In this document: piece after piece, positions 12,354 to 21,971 of the stretch
How the letters are laid out: each line of letters starts with the position of its first letter
Position numbering within the stretch: the stretch's first letter is position 1
Program-made: the position numbers and the translations under genes
Assembly: GCF_009908295.1 (NCBI RefSeq)
Contig: NZ_JAAALO010000005.1
Location: 293,067-357,066 of the forward strand
Length of the DNA stretch: 64,000 bases
Direction: 5' to 3'
Origin: Micromonospora rubida
GTDB lineage: Bacteria; Actinomycetota; Actinomycetes; Mycobacteriales; Micromonosporaceae
The notes under the pieces: model-generated
Told to the model about the DNA's origin: nothing
The model's input: only the letters and a program-made list of their open reading frames with translations
Databases searched by the model: none

Positions 12354-15300
12354 TCAGTTCCGGTTGATGGTGAAGGTGGACGTGGTGTTCTTGACGTCCT
12401 GGGCGTTGTTGCTCATCCGCAGGTTGTTGAAGGTGACCGAGCCGACGGCCGGGCCCTGACCGGCCTCCGGCATCTCGTTCACCCAGATCCCGAAGCCGGA
12501 CTTGGCGTCGAACGCGTCACCGCTCTTGCGGGCCCCGCTGATCGACACGTTGGTGAAGATCGTGTCCTTGACCGGGAACTGCGGCTGGCCGCCGACGTAG
12601 TTGGTCTGGAACATGATGCCGCTGTAGGTCGGGTCGACGATGTCGACGTCGCTGACCCGGATGCCCTGGAACACCTTCGAGGCGGAGAAGACCCAGATCG
12701 CCGGGAAGGTCTGCCCGCCCCAGAAGTGCCCACCGGCCCGCACGATCGAGATGTTCTCGAACCTGGTGGGCGGGTCGGCCCCGAAGCCGTTCATCGGGTA
12801 CCCGAAGTCGAGCGAGCTGATCGTGATGCCCGAGTAGACCAGGGTGTCCGCAATGTAGATGTTGCGGAACGTGTTGGCGTAGCCGCCGTAGACGGCCACC
12901 CCGGCGGCCCGCCAGGTCAGGGTGGAGGTCAGGTTCTCGTAGATGTTGTCCCGCATGTCGGCGCCACCCGCGTCGATCGCCGAGAAGAGCGCGAAGCTGT
13001 CGTCGCCGGTCGCCCGGGCGTCGTTGTTGCTGACCAGGTTGTTGGTGCTCCCGTTGGTCATGTTGATGCCGTCGGCGAACATGTTCCGGATCCGGGAGTT
13101 CTTGATGGTCATGTAGTCGGTGTTCGCGCCCCAGTAGAGGCACACCATGTGCTCGTTCCAGATGTTGTCGATCACGATGTTCGACACGTTGGAGAAGTCG
13201 AACACCTTGCCCGGGCCGTCGATCCGCGAGGTGTAGTTGCCGAAGTAGGCAAAGTTCGCGAACGACGAGCCGGCCGCCGAGTTCTCGGCGCGGAAGCCGA
13301 TGTCGGTGTTGTCCTGACCCGACGGGGCGTTGAAGCGGGTGTACCAGGGGCCGGCCCCGGTCACCTTGACCGCCTTGCCGTACACCTGGAACTTCGACGC
13401 GGTCGAGTAGTTGCCGGCGGGCAGGTAGACCCCGACCAGGTTGCCGGTGGTGTCCATCCGCACCCGGTCCAGGGCGCTCTGCACGTCGGAGTGGGTGAAG
13501 CCGGCCGGCGTGGTGTACTTCGCCGGGTCCGGGTTGGCGATCGGCGCGACCTGCTCGGTGTTGACGAAGTCGATCGCGTACGTGGTGGTGTTCGCCGGGT
13601 CCTTCTGGAGCCGGATCCTGCTACCGGCCGGCACCGTCGAGTTGAGCATGACGTTGGCCTCGTCGTAGATGTGCCGCGGTCCGCCCGCGCCCGGCGAGTT
13701 GCCCGGGCTGGCCTCGGCCCCGTACAGCCAGGCGTACCGGGAGGTCAGGTCGATGGCCTTGTGGAAGGTGCCGTTGACGTAGACGTTCAGCGTGGAGTTG
13801 ATCCCGCCGCCGCCCGGGGCGTCCGGGATGGAGAACCGGGTGACCAGGGTGTTGGAGCTGGCCCGGGTGGTCCACTCAACGTAGCTGCCGGTGGTGTTGA
13901 GGGTGACCGCGCGCCGCCCGGACGCCTCGCCGGCCGGGTCGCCGATGTCCCGGTTCGGCCCGATCACGGCCGCGCCGCCGCCGACCACGCCGTCCTCGGC
14001 CTCGTACATGTCATACGGCATGTTGGCGCCGCGCCCGACGAACAGCGGCCGTTCGCTGGTGTTGTTCTGCTGCTTGACCGGCAGCTCGTTGGCGTCGACG
14101 GCGAGCACCACCCGGACGGTGTACCTGCCGTTCGCGGCGGCCCAGGTGCCCAGGTTGACCGGGCCGACGGTGGCCCCGGCGTTGATCACGCCGGAGTACG
14201 AGCCGGTCAGGGTGCGGACCACGGTGCCGGCGTCGTTGAGCACGGTCAGCGTGATGCCGTGCGCCCCGGACGCCGACGCGACGGTGCCGGCGTTGCGCAG
14301 GGCGATGGTGAAGGTGACGGTGCTGCCCGCCGACGGGTTGCCGGGCGTCCAGTCGACCGACTGGGCGACCAGGTCCGAGCTGGCGACCGGGCTGACCACC
14401 AGCGGGGACGGGCTGGTGTAGCTGTTGTTCGTCTCGTCCTGCTCGATGACCGTGTTGGCCTCGTCGACCTTGGCGCTCAGCGGGTAGCTGCCCGCCGCGC
14501 GGGCCCCGATGTTCGCCGTGACGGTGGTCGAGGCGCCGGCCGCGAGGGCGCCGACGGTGGCGGTGCCGACCCGCACGCCGCCCAGGTAGAGGTTGACGTC
14601 GGTCGCGGCGGAGGCCAGCGTGCCGGCGTTGCGGACGGTGGCGGAGACGGTGACGGCGTCGGTCTCGGTGGGGTTGGCCGGGCTGGCCGACAGGCCGGTG
14701 ACGGTCAGGTCCGGGTTCGCGGCCGGCGTGCCGACGACCTGGAACTCGGCCACCTGCCCGCCCGGGGCGCCGGAGTTGGCGGTGATGCTCAGCCGCACGT
14801 CGGCGGCGGTGGCGGAGACCGGGATGGTCACCGTGTTGCCCGACGCCGGGTTGAACGGGTAGCTGGCCGGGCCGGCCAGGCTGGTGAACGCCGAGGCGCT
14901 CTGCTCCCGGCCGAGCACCTGCACCGTCTGGGTGCGGGGGCCCCACGCGGAGTCCGGGTTCAGCCTCAGCACCACGGAGCTGACGGCGGCGTTCGCCCCG
15001 AGCTGCACGGTCAGGGTGCCCGGCTGGCCGTTGCTCTCCCAGTACGTCGCCGCGTTGTTGTCGTTGGCGTTGGTCGCGACGAACGTGTGCACGTACGACG
15101 ACGCGGTGATCGGCTTGCCGACGGCCAGGTTGGTGCCGCCGGTGCCGCTGCCGGTGCGGGTCACCGTGTTGCTGTTCGCCGACTGGTTGCCGGCGGCGTC
15201 GCGCGCCCGCACGTGGTACGAGACGGTGGCACTGGCGGGCTGGTTGTCGGTGTAGGTCAACACGTTGCCGGCGACGCTGCCGCGCAGCGCGTTGTTGGCG

Positions 15301-16019
15301 TAGACGTCGTACCCGGTCACCCCTACGTTGTCGGTGGAGGCGGCCCAGGTCAGTCTGAGCTGTCCGCTGGCCGGCTGGGTGTAGGCCAGGTTGGCGGGCG
15401 CGCTCGGCGCCTGGGTGTCCCCGGTCGCCGGCCCGTACAGCTCGAACTCGGAGACCTGGCCGGCGGGCCAGCCGGTGTTGGCGGTGAGGTTGAGCCGGAC
15501 GTACCGGCTGCTGGCGGCGGCGAACGTGATGGTCACCGTGTTGCCGGTCGCCGGGTCGAAGGTGTACCCGGCGGACGCCTTCAGGGTGGTGAAGGCCGAG
15601 CCGTTGGTGCTGCCCTGCACGGACAGCGTCTGGGTGCGGGTCTGCCAGGCGGCGGCCGGCGGCAGCTTCAGCACCACCCGGTCCACAGTGACGGTGGCGC
15701 CGAGGTCGGCCTGGAGCCACTGCGGGAAGGCGTTGTTGGCGCTCTCCCAGTAGGTGTCCGGGTTGCCGTCGTTGGCGTTGCCCGGGCCGTAGTTCTGGCT
15801 GACGCTGCTGGCGGTCATGGTGGCGGAGATCCCGGCGAGGGCCGCCGCGGTCGCGGGTGCCGGCGCGGCGGTCGGCGCCGCGCCGGCATGGGCCCCGGCC
15901 GGGGCGGTCGATGCGGCGGCTGGCAGGGCGGGGACGCCGGAGACCAGCAGTCCGGTGGCCAGCAGGCCTGCGGTCAGCCACCGGCTGGGGGTACGTCGTC
16001 TCGTGCTGTTTCCGGGCAT
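12354..16019 (-). CDS. Secreted multidomain alpha-1,3-glucanase (GH87-type mutanase)
   Basis: 1221 residues. A signal peptide (1-36) is followed by a discoidin-like carbohydrate-binding domain (about 60-195), a fibronectin III domain (about 203-290), a second discoidin-like domain (about 295-430), two CARDB-like repeats (about 435-660), a CBM35/CBM6-like segment beginning MYEAEDG, and a C-terminal right-handed beta-helix catalytic domain. The helix has the GH87 acidic clusters, ADGINMTNGS and ARATGDDSFALF, where this family's three catalytic Asp residues lie. GH87 enzymes cut alpha-1,3-glucan (fungal cell wall glucan, mutan). The neighbouring GH87-type gene and alpha-glucoside uptake genes support that substrate. 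Nigeran or mycodextran activity is an alternative. Confidence 0.85.
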   Translation of the reverse strand: MPGNSTRRRTPSRWLTAGLLATGLLVSGVPALPAAASTAPAGAHAGAAPTAAPAPATAAALAGISATMTASSVSQNYGPGNANDGNPDTYWESANNAFPQWLQADLGATVTVDRVVLKLPPAAAWQTRTQTLSVQGSTNGSAFTTLKASAGYTFDPATGNTVTITFAAASSRYVRLNLTANTGWPAGQVSEFELYGPATGDTQAPSAPANLAYTQPASGQLRLTWAASTDNVGVTGYDVYANNALRGSVAGNVLTYTDNQPASATVSYHVRARDAAGNQSANSNTVTRTGSGTGGTNLAVGKPITASSYVHTFVATNANDNNAATYWESNGQPGTLTVQLGANAAVSSVVLRLNPDSAWGPRTQTVQVLGREQSASAFTSLAGPASYPFNPASGNTVTIPVSATAADVRLSITANSGAPGGQVAEFQVVGTPAANPDLTVTGLSASPANPTETDAVTVSATVRNAGTLASAATDVNLYLGGVRVGTATVGALAAGASTTVTANIGARAAGSYPLSAKVDEANTVIEQDETNNSYTSPSPLVVSPVASSDLVAQSVDWTPGNPSAGSTVTFTIALRNAGTVASASGAHGITLTVLNDAGTVVRTLTGSYSGVINAGATVGPVNLGTWAAANGRYTVRVVLAVDANELPVKQQNNTSERPLFVGRGANMPYDMYEAEDGVVGGGAAVIGPNRDIGDPAGEASGRRAVTLNTTGSYVEWTTRASSNTLVTRFSIPDAPGGGGINSTLNVYVNGTFHKAIDLTSRYAWLYGAEASPGNSPGAGGPRHIYDEANVMLNSTVPAGSRIRLQKDPANTTTYAIDFVNTEQVAPIANPDPAKYTTPAGFTHSDVQSALDRVRMDTTGNLVGVYLPAGNYSTASKFQVYGKAVKVTGAGPWYTRFNAPSGQDNTDIGFRAENSAAGSSFANFAYFGNYTSRIDGPGKVFDFSNVSNIVIDNIWNEHMVCLYWGANTDYMTIKNSRIRNMFADGINMTNGSTNNLVSNNDARATGDDSFALFSAIDAGGADMRDNIYENLTSTLTWRAAGVAVYGGYANTFRNIYIADTLVYSGITISSLDFGYPMNGFGADPPTRFENISIVRAGGHFWGGQTFPAIWVFSASKVFQGIRVSDVDIVDPTYSGIMFQTNYVGGQPQFPVKDTIFTNVSISGARKSGDAFDAKSGFGIWVNEMPEAGQGPAVGSVTFNNLRMSNNAQDVKNTTSTFTINRN

Positions 16020-16094
16020 GGCGGAGCTGCACCTTCTCTCGGGGGTGGTGGTGCCCGCCGCTGGCCGGGGGGGTGCCGCGGCGGGGTGGGGCTG

Positions 16095-16133
16095 CCGGGC
16101 CGGCCGGGTCGCGAGGACGGCCGACCGGCCCGG
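16095..16133. terminator. Hairpin between the two GH87-type genes
   Basis: Inverted arms CCGGGCCGG (16095-16103) and CCGGCCCGG (16125-16133), extended inside by an imperfect GGCCG stem, 13 bases beyond the stop of the leftward gene at 16146. It would limit read-through into the next glucanase gene. Confidence 0.5.
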
Positions 16134-16145
16134 AGACTGGCGCCG

Positions 16146-19040
16146 TCAGGCGGAGTGGACCTCGAACTCGGAGAGCTGGCCGGCCGGCCAGGCGGTGTTG
16201 CCGGTGACGGTCACCCGCACGTACCGCTGGGTGGCGGCGGGGAAGGTGACGGTCACGGTGTTGCCGCTGGCCGGGTTGAACGCGTAGCCGGCGGCGGGCT
16301 TCAGCGTGGTGTACGAGGAGCCGTCGGTCGAGCCGAGCACCGCGACCGTCTGGGTACGGGTCTGCCACGCGGTCGCCGGGGGCAGCTTCAGCACCACCCG
16401 GGACACCGACCGGGCGGCGCCCAGGTCGACGGTCAGCGACTGCGGGAAGGCGTTGTTGGCGCTCTCCCAGTACGTGTTGGCGTTGCCGTCGACGGCGTTG
16501 CCGCCGCCGTACACGTCGGCGTGGCTGGTCTCGCTGACCGGACGCCCCAGCGCCAGGTTCCCGGTGGGCGGCGGCGTGGTGGGCGGGGGCGTGCTCGGTG
16601 GCGGAGTGGTGGGCGGCGGCGTGCTGGGCGGCGTGCCGCCGTACACCTCGAACTCGGAGAGCTGGCCCGCCGGCCACCCGGTGTTGCCGGTGAAGGTCAG
16701 CCGCAGGAACCGCCGGCTGCCCGCCGGCAGGCCGATCGACACGGCGTTGCCGGTCGCCGGGTTGAACGTGTATCCGGCCGAGGAGACGAGGGTCGAGTAC
16801 GCCGAGCCGTCCGTCGAGCCGGCGACCGCGAGGGTCTGGGCCCTGGTCTCCCAGCCGGCCGGCAGCTTCAGCACGACCCGGTCGGTGTTCACCGTCGCGC
16901 CCAGGTCGACCGTGAGCGTCTGCGGGAACGCGCCGTTGGTGCTCTCCCAGTAGCTGGCCGGGTTGCCGTCGACGGCGTTGCCGGCCACGTAGTTCTGCGA
17001 CGTGCTCGACGCGGTCACCGGCCGGCCCTGGGCCAGGTTCCCGCCGGTGGGCGGCGGGGTGGTGGGGGGCGGCGTGGTCGGGGGCGGGGTGGTGGTGGGC
17101 GGGGTGGTCGGGGTGCCGGTGGGCGGGGTGGTCGGGCCGTTGCCCCACTGCGGGGTCGGCCACGGCCCGCAGTACGGGGTGGCGGTGTACCAGCCGGAGT
17201 TGCCGGCGCCCTGACTAATCTGGAAGCCGCCGCCCACGCAGTTGTGCATCGGGTTGCCCTGCGCGATCCCGGTGGCCCGCACGCCCGCGAACGACACCTG
17301 GCTGGGCGCCTGCACCTGGAGCGCGTACGTCCCGGCGCCGTCGATCCGGACGTTGCTGAGGTTGATCCCGCTGCTCTGCCCCTCGATCCAGTGCAGCGCC
17401 GCGTAGGAGCTGTCCAGGATGTCGGTGTCGGTGACGTTGACCGTGGCGCCCTGGATCGCCTCGTTGAGCGCGGAGAACCAGATCGCGCCGACGCCGAAGT
17501 TCCAGTTGTAGTCGGAGTTGCCGTTGCGGATCAGGGTGTTGCGGGCGATCGTCCAGGTGCCCTTAACCGCCGTGGCGCCCTGCACCCCGGGGTAGCGGTT
17601 CGCGACGTGGATGCCGCCGCCGTTGGTCACCGAGTCGGCCGTCACGTTGTCGGTGATTCTGATGTCCCGGCCGCCGTAGCTGACCAGGTGGTTCGCCAGA
17701 ACGGTGACGCCGATGGTGTTGTGGGTGAAGGAGTTGTTGACGTTCGGCACGCTCTGCGCCCACATCGCGAGGGCGTCGTCGCCGGTGTTGCGGACGAACG
17801 TGTTGGTCACCGTGGAATTGGTGACGCCCCAGTGGAAGTTCACCCCGTCGGCGGTCTGGTCGAGGATGCGGCTGTTGCGGATGGTGAGGTTGTCCATCGG
17901 GCCGTCCATCCAGGCCCCGACCTTGGTGTGCTGCATCCAGACGTTGTCCACCACCGAGTCGGTCATCGCGCCGCCCATGGCGTTGACCTGGTCGTCGTCG
18001 ATCCGTTCCCGGATGTCGCCGATGATGGCGAAGTCGCGCAGGGTGACGTTGCGGCTCGGGCCGCCGGCCTCGTGCGGCCGGACCTCCCCGGTGTACCCGC
18101 CGCCGGGGACGTACTTGCCGTAGATGCCGGCGGCGCGCTTGCGGTCGGTGGGGTGCCGGCCGCCGAGCACCGAGTGCCACGGGCCCGCGCCGCGCAGGGT
18201 CACCCCGTCGACGACCACGTGGTCCCAGAGGGTGAAGGTGCCGGCCGGGATCCAGACCGTCCTGCCCTGGGCCCTGCCGGCGTCCACCGCCGCCTGGAAC
18301 TTCGCCGTCGAGTCGGCGGCCCCGCTCGGGTCCGCGCCGAAGTCGGTCACCACGTCGAGGACGCCGGCGGGCTTGGCGATCGGCCCGCCGACCAGCTCGA
18401 AGTCGGCCAGGTCGATGGTGAAGGTCGGCGACTGGGCGGTCGAGGAGACCTGCAACCGGATCTTCGCCCCAGCCGGGTACGTGGTCCCGAACATCGCCCG
18501 GGTCTCGTCGTAGAAGTGGTGTGGGTTGGTGTCGCCCGGGTTGTTGTTGAACGGGTATCCGCCGTAGTACCAGCCGTACCGGGAGGTCACCGGGACGGCC
18601 TTGACCAGGGATCCGTTGGCCCGCAGGTCGATGCTGGCGTCCCGGCCGGTGCCGGCGGCGTTGTCCGGCAGGCTGTAGCGGAACGTCACCGCGTTCGCCG
18701 GGGCGGTCAGGGTGAACTCGACGTACTCGCCGACCGCGTCGAGGGTGACGGCCTCCCGGCCGGACGCCTCGGAGGGCAGCTGGCCGTAGTAGCGGGTCGG
18801 GCCGATCCTCGTGCCGGTGTGCGCCGCGTTCTCCGCCTCCTGCTCGACGAACGGGACGGTCGCGCCCCGGCCGGTGATGTCGAACGGGGACAGCCCGGCG
18901 GCGCGGGCGGGGGTCGCGGTGGAGAACGAGACGACCGAGACGGCGGTCGCCACGAGCGCGGCGCCGGCGAACGCGGCCAGCGCGGCGCGGGCGGGTCTTC
19001 CGGTGAGTGCAACGGTGGTGCCGGTGGTGTGGTGGGCCAT
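16146..19040 (-). CDS. Secreted GH87-type alpha-1,3-glucanase with two C-terminal discoidin domains
   Basis: 964 residues. After a signal peptide (to about residue 48) comes a CBM35-like and mycodextranase-type N-terminal region (VEQEAENAAHTG, then NPHHFYDETRAMFG), followed by the beta-helix catalytic domain with TADGVNFHWG and RNTGDDALAMW, the acidic clusters expected in GH87. Two Pro/Thr linkers (PTTPP repeats) then carry two discoidin-like binding domains. The catalytic domain is N-terminal here and C-terminal in the gene at 12354, so the two are not simple duplicates, although their discoidin domains are close in sequence. It is likely secreted to cut alpha-1,3-glucan into oligosaccharides for the importer upstream in the same direction. 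Confidence 0.85.
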   Translation of the reverse strand: MAHHTTGTTVALTGRPARAALAAFAGAALVATAVSVVSFSTATPARAAGLSPFDITGRGATVPFVEQEAENAAHTGTRIGPTRYYGQLPSEASGREAVTLDAVGEYVEFTLTAPANAVTFRYSLPDNAAGTGRDASIDLRANGSLVKAVPVTSRYGWYYGGYPFNNNPGDTNPHHFYDETRAMFGTTYPAGAKIRLQVSSTAQSPTFTIDLADFELVGGPIAKPAGVLDVVTDFGADPSGAADSTAKFQAAVDAGRAQGRTVWIPAGTFTLWDHVVVDGVTLRGAGPWHSVLGGRHPTDRKRAAGIYGKYVPGGGYTGEVRPHEAGGPSRNVTLRDFAIIGDIRERIDDDQVNAMGGAMTDSVVDNVWMQHTKVGAWMDGPMDNLTIRNSRILDQTADGVNFHWGVTNSTVTNTFVRNTGDDALAMWAQSVPNVNNSFTHNTIGVTVLANHLVSYGGRDIRITDNVTADSVTNGGGIHVANRYPGVQGATAVKGTWTIARNTLIRNGNSDYNWNFGVGAIWFSALNEAIQGATVNVTDTDILDSSYAALHWIEGQSSGINLSNVRIDGAGTYALQVQAPSQVSFAGVRATGIAQGNPMHNCVGGGFQISQGAGNSGWYTATPYCGPWPTPQWGNGPTTPPTGTPTTPPTTTPPPTTPPPTTPPPTGGNLAQGRPVTASSTSQNYVAGNAVDGNPASYWESTNGAFPQTLTVDLGATVNTDRVVLKLPAGWETRAQTLAVAGSTDGSAYSTLVSSAGYTFNPATGNAVSIGLPAGSRRFLRLTFTGNTGWPAGQLSEFEVYGGTPPSTPPPTTPPPSTPPPTTPPPTGNLALGRPVSETSHADVYGGGNAVDGNANTYWESANNAFPQSLTVDLGAARSVSRVVLKLPPATAWQTRTQTVAVLGSTDGSSYTTLKPAAGYAFNPASGNTVTVTFPAATQRYVRVTVTGNTAWPAGQLSEFEVHSA

Positions 19041-19175
19041 GTGAGTGGCTCTCCGTTTCGTCAGCAGGCCAGGTCCCCCGTGGAAGGGTGGTTCGCTGCG
19101 GCTGCTCCTCCTTCCGGTCGTGCTGGCGGTGGGCCAGCGGTGCTGGGGCCACCGGCGGGACGGCCGATGGAGGGT

Positions 19176-19209
19176 GGCGCCGGCCGGCCGGGACGGACCG
19201 GCCGGCGCC
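19176..19209. terminator. Hairpin terminator after the GH13 gene
   Basis: A perfect 12 bp stem, GGCGCCGGCCGG with CCGGCCGGCGCC, and a 10-base loop, 13 bases beyond the GH13 stop. It separates the importer/glucosidase operon from the secreted glucanase at 16146. Confidence 0.7.
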
Positions 19210-19221
19210 GGAGAGGAACGG

Positions 19222-20907
19222 TCAGGCTGCCGGCGGTGCCTCGGCGGGCCGCGCCCGCTCGGCCGGAACCTCGGCGGGCGGCATGTCGGCGGTGCGCAGC
19301 CAGACGGCGGTGTCCGGCGGGAGGAGGTCGCCCTCCAGCGGCCGGCTGGCGAGCAGCCGCGCCTCGTGCGGGGGCAGCGGCACGGGGGCCGCGCCCAGGT
19401 TCACCAGGCAGGTGAAGGCGGGACCGCGGGCGAAGGCGAGCACCCCGTCGGGCGCGGCCAGCCAGCGCATCTCCCCGTCGCCGAGGCCCGGTTCGGCGCG
19501 GCGGACGCCGAGCGCCGCCCGGTACAGCTCCAGCATCGAGTGCGGGTCGCCGGTCTGCGCCCGGGCCGTGCGGTCCTTCCACTCGGCGGGCTGGGGCAGC
19601 CACGGCACCCGCGCCGCGCCGTCGGGGCTGAACGCGAACGGCGGCGCGTCGCCGGCCCAGGGCAGCGGCACCCGGCAGCCGTCCCGGCCGTGCCCCGAGC
19701 GTGCCCACATCGGGTCCTGGCGCAGCTCGGGCGGGACGTCCTCGACCTCCCACAGGCCCAGTTCCTCGCCCTGGTAGACGTAGGCCGCGCCGGGCAGGGC
19801 CAGGGTAAGCAACGCCGCCGCGCGGGCGCGTACGGTGCCCAGTTCCAGGTCGGTGGGGACGCCCTCGCGCTTGGTTGCGAAGCTGAACGTGGTGTCCGCC
19901 CGGCCGTACCGGGTGACGTGGCGGGTCACGTCGTGGTTGGAGAGCACCCAGGTGGCCGGGGCGCCGACCGGGGCGTGCGCGGCGATCGTGTCGTCGACGC
20001 ACCGGCGCAGCGCCGCCGCGTCCCAGGCGCAGCCGAGGAAGTCGAAGTTGAACGCCGAGTGCAGCTCGTCGGGGCGCAGGTAGTTGGCGAACCGCTCCCG
20101 GTCCGGCAGCCACACCTCGCCGATCAGCGCCCGGTCGCCCGGGTACCCGTCGGCGATCCGCCGCCAGCCGCGGTAGATGTCGTGCACCGCGTCCAGGTCG
20201 ATGAAGGGGCTCGGGGCGTCGTCGGTCACCTCGGGCAGCGCCGGGTCCTTCACCAGCAGCGCGGCCGAGTCGATCCGTATGCCGTCGACCCCCCGGTCGA
20301 ACCAGAACCGCAGGATGTCCTCGAACTCGGCCCGCACGCGCGGGTGGTCCCAGTTGAGGTCGGGCTGCTCGGGGGCGAACAGGTGCAGGTACCAGTCGCC
20401 GGGGGTGCCGTCGGGGTTCGTGGTGCGGGTCCAGCAGTCCCCGCCGAACTGGGACACCCACTCGGTGGGCCGCTGGTCGCCGCCGGGGCCCCGGCCGGGG
20501 CGGAACCAGAACAGCTCCCGCTCGGGGGCGTCCGGGCCGCCGGCCAGCGCCGCCTGGAACCAGGGATGCGCGTCGGAGCAGTGGTTGGGAACCACGTCGA
20601 CGATGATCCGGATGCCCCGCTCGTGCGCCTCGGCGATCAGCGACTCGGCCTCGGTGAGGCTGCCGAACACCGGGTCGATGTCCCGGTAGTCGGCGACGTC
20701 GTAGCCGGCATCGGCCATCGGGGAGGGGTACCAGGGGCTGAACCAGATGGCGTCGATGCCGAGCGCGGACAGGTGATCCAGCCGGGACCGGATGCCGGCG
20801 ATGTCGCCGATGCCGTCGCCATTGCCGTCGGCGAAGCTACGCGGGTACACCTGGTAGATCACCGCTCCACGCCACCACGGACTGTTGTCTGCTGTGGGCA
20901 CGAGCAC
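19222..20907 (-). CDS. GH13 alpha-glucosidase (oligo-1,6-glucosidase/maltase type)
   Basis: 561 residues, no signal peptide, so cytosolic. The (beta/alpha)8 motifs are clear: WWRGAVIYQVYPRSFADGNG at the N-terminus, DVVPNHCSD, nucleophile Asp in GIRIDSAALL, acid/base Glu in IGEVWL and the third Asp in LSNHDVTRH. The size and the QVYPRSF opening place it with alpha-glucosidases and oligo-1,6-glucosidases, not amylases. It would hydrolyse the oligosaccharides brought in by the adjacent ABC importer. The start is GTG at 20907, or a second GTG two codons later with a similar weak site. It is the last gene of the LacI-controlled group, 162 bp from the permease. Confidence 0.93.
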   Translation of the reverse strand: MLVPTADNSPWWRGAVIYQVYPRSFADGNGDGIGDIAGIRSRLDHLSALGIDAIWFSPWYPSPMADAGYDVADYRDIDPVFGSLTEAESLIAEAHERGIRIIVDVVPNHCSDAHPWFQAALAGGPDAPERELFWFRPGRGPGGDQRPTEWVSQFGGDCWTRTTNPDGTPGDWYLHLFAPEQPDLNWDHPRVRAEFEDILRFWFDRGVDGIRIDSAALLVKDPALPEVTDDAPSPFIDLDAVHDIYRGWRRIADGYPGDRALIGEVWLPDRERFANYLRPDELHSAFNFDFLGCAWDAAALRRCVDDTIAAHAPVGAPATWVLSNHDVTRHVTRYGRADTTFSFATKREGVPTDLELGTVRARAAALLTLALPGAAYVYQGEELGLWEVEDVPPELRQDPMWARSGHGRDGCRVPLPWAGDAPPFAFSPDGAARVPWLPQPAEWKDRTARAQTGDPHSMLELYRAALGVRRAEPGLGDGEMRWLAAPDGVLAFARGPAFTCLVNLGAAPVPLPPHEARLLASRPLEGDLLPPDTAVWLRTADMPPAEVPAERARPAEAPPAA

Positions 20908-21069
20908 CTGCTTTCTGCGTTGGTACGTCGGCGGGTTCGCCGGACCTGGATGTGTGTCGGGCGAACGGTCGTTGTTCGCCGCGGTAGGTCGCGCTGGTGG
21001 TACGCCGGTGCGTCGGCCCGTCGTCGAGCCCGCCTGAAGGCTGCGGTGCTCGGCGTCCGCGCCTTCGGG

Positions 21070-21957
21070 CTATCCCTTGAGGCTTCCGGCGGTCAGACCG
21101 GACATGATGTTCCGCTGGAAGATCAGGAAGACGACGACGGTCGGGATCGCGGCGATGACCGACGCGGCGATCACGATGTTCATGGGTGTGCCGCCCGAGA
21201 AGGCGTAGATGCCGACGCTGACCGTCCGGGTCTCGGGCGACGGCATGACCAGCTTCGGCCAGAGGAAGTCCTTCCAGACCGCCGTCACGGCGAAGATCGA
21301 AACCACACCGAGGATGGGGCGCGACATCGGCAGGATGATCGACCACAGCGTGCGCAGCGGCGTCGCCCCGTCCACGAGGGCCGCCGCCATCAGCTCCTCC
21401 GGGATCGAGTCGAAGAACCGTTTCAGCAGAAAGATGTTGAACGCGTTCGCGACGGCGGGCAGCCAGATCGCGAACGGCGAGTCGAGCAGGTTGAGGTGCA
21501 GGATCGGCAGATCGATCACGGTCACGTACTGCGGAACGATGAGGACCATCGCCGGGATCATCAGCGTGGCCAGCATCAGGCCGAGGATCACGTTGCCGAA
21601 CGCCGGTCGGAGCTTCGACAGGGCGTACGCCGCGGTGGTGTCGAGGACGAGTTGGAACAGCAGTGCGCCGGCCGCGTAGTAGAAGGTGTTGAACAGCAGC
21701 TTGGCGAGGTCGAGATTGGTCCACGCGTCGACGTAGTTCTGCGGCTGGGGATCCTTCGGGAACAGCGACGGCGGGGTCTGCGCGATCTCCTGGCCGGACT
21801 TGAGCGCGCCGGTGACCATCCAGTAGAGCGGCCCGAGGAAGACGAGCGTGAAGCCCACGACGACGACGGTGAGCAGCGTCCAGTAGATGATCCTGCCGCG
21901 CCCCCGCCTGAGCTGGGCGTGGGAGATGAGGGTCCGGGTCCCGGAGTCCTGTGCCAT
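21070..21957 (-). CDS. Sugar ABC transporter permease (MalG type)
   Basis: 295 residues, six predicted membrane segments and the inner-membrane EAA loop (EELMAAALVDGATPLRTLWSI), shown by AALVDGATPLRTLW. It is the second permease of a CUT1-type carbohydrate importer, pairing with the gene at 21972. A GAGGA site precedes the ATG; only 14 bases separate it from the partner gene. No ATPase is encoded nearby. CUT1 systems in actinobacteria commonly share a distant MsiK-type ATPase, which probably applies here. Confidence 0.93.
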   Translation of the reverse strand: MAQDSGTRTLISHAQLRRGRGRIIYWTLLTVVVVGFTLVFLGPLYWMVTGALKSGQEIAQTPPSLFPKDPQPQNYVDAWTNLDLAKLLFNTFYYAAGALLFQLVLDTTAAYALSKLRPAFGNVILGLMLATLMIPAMVLIVPQYVTVIDLPILHLNLLDSPFAIWLPAVANAFNIFLLKRFFDSIPEELMAAALVDGATPLRTLWSIILPMSRPILGVVSIFAVTAVWKDFLWPKLVMPSPETRTVSVGIYAFSGGTPMNIVIAASVIAAIPTVVVFLIFQRNIMSGLTAGSLKG

Positions 21958-21971
21958 TTCCTCGCCCCGTC

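Noticed and set aside
12243..19415. Open frame of 2390 codons on the plus strand opposite the two glucanase genes
   Set aside because: Low-complexity Val/Gly/Arg/Asp content with no family features; the opposite strand has signal peptides, domains and ribosome-binding sites.
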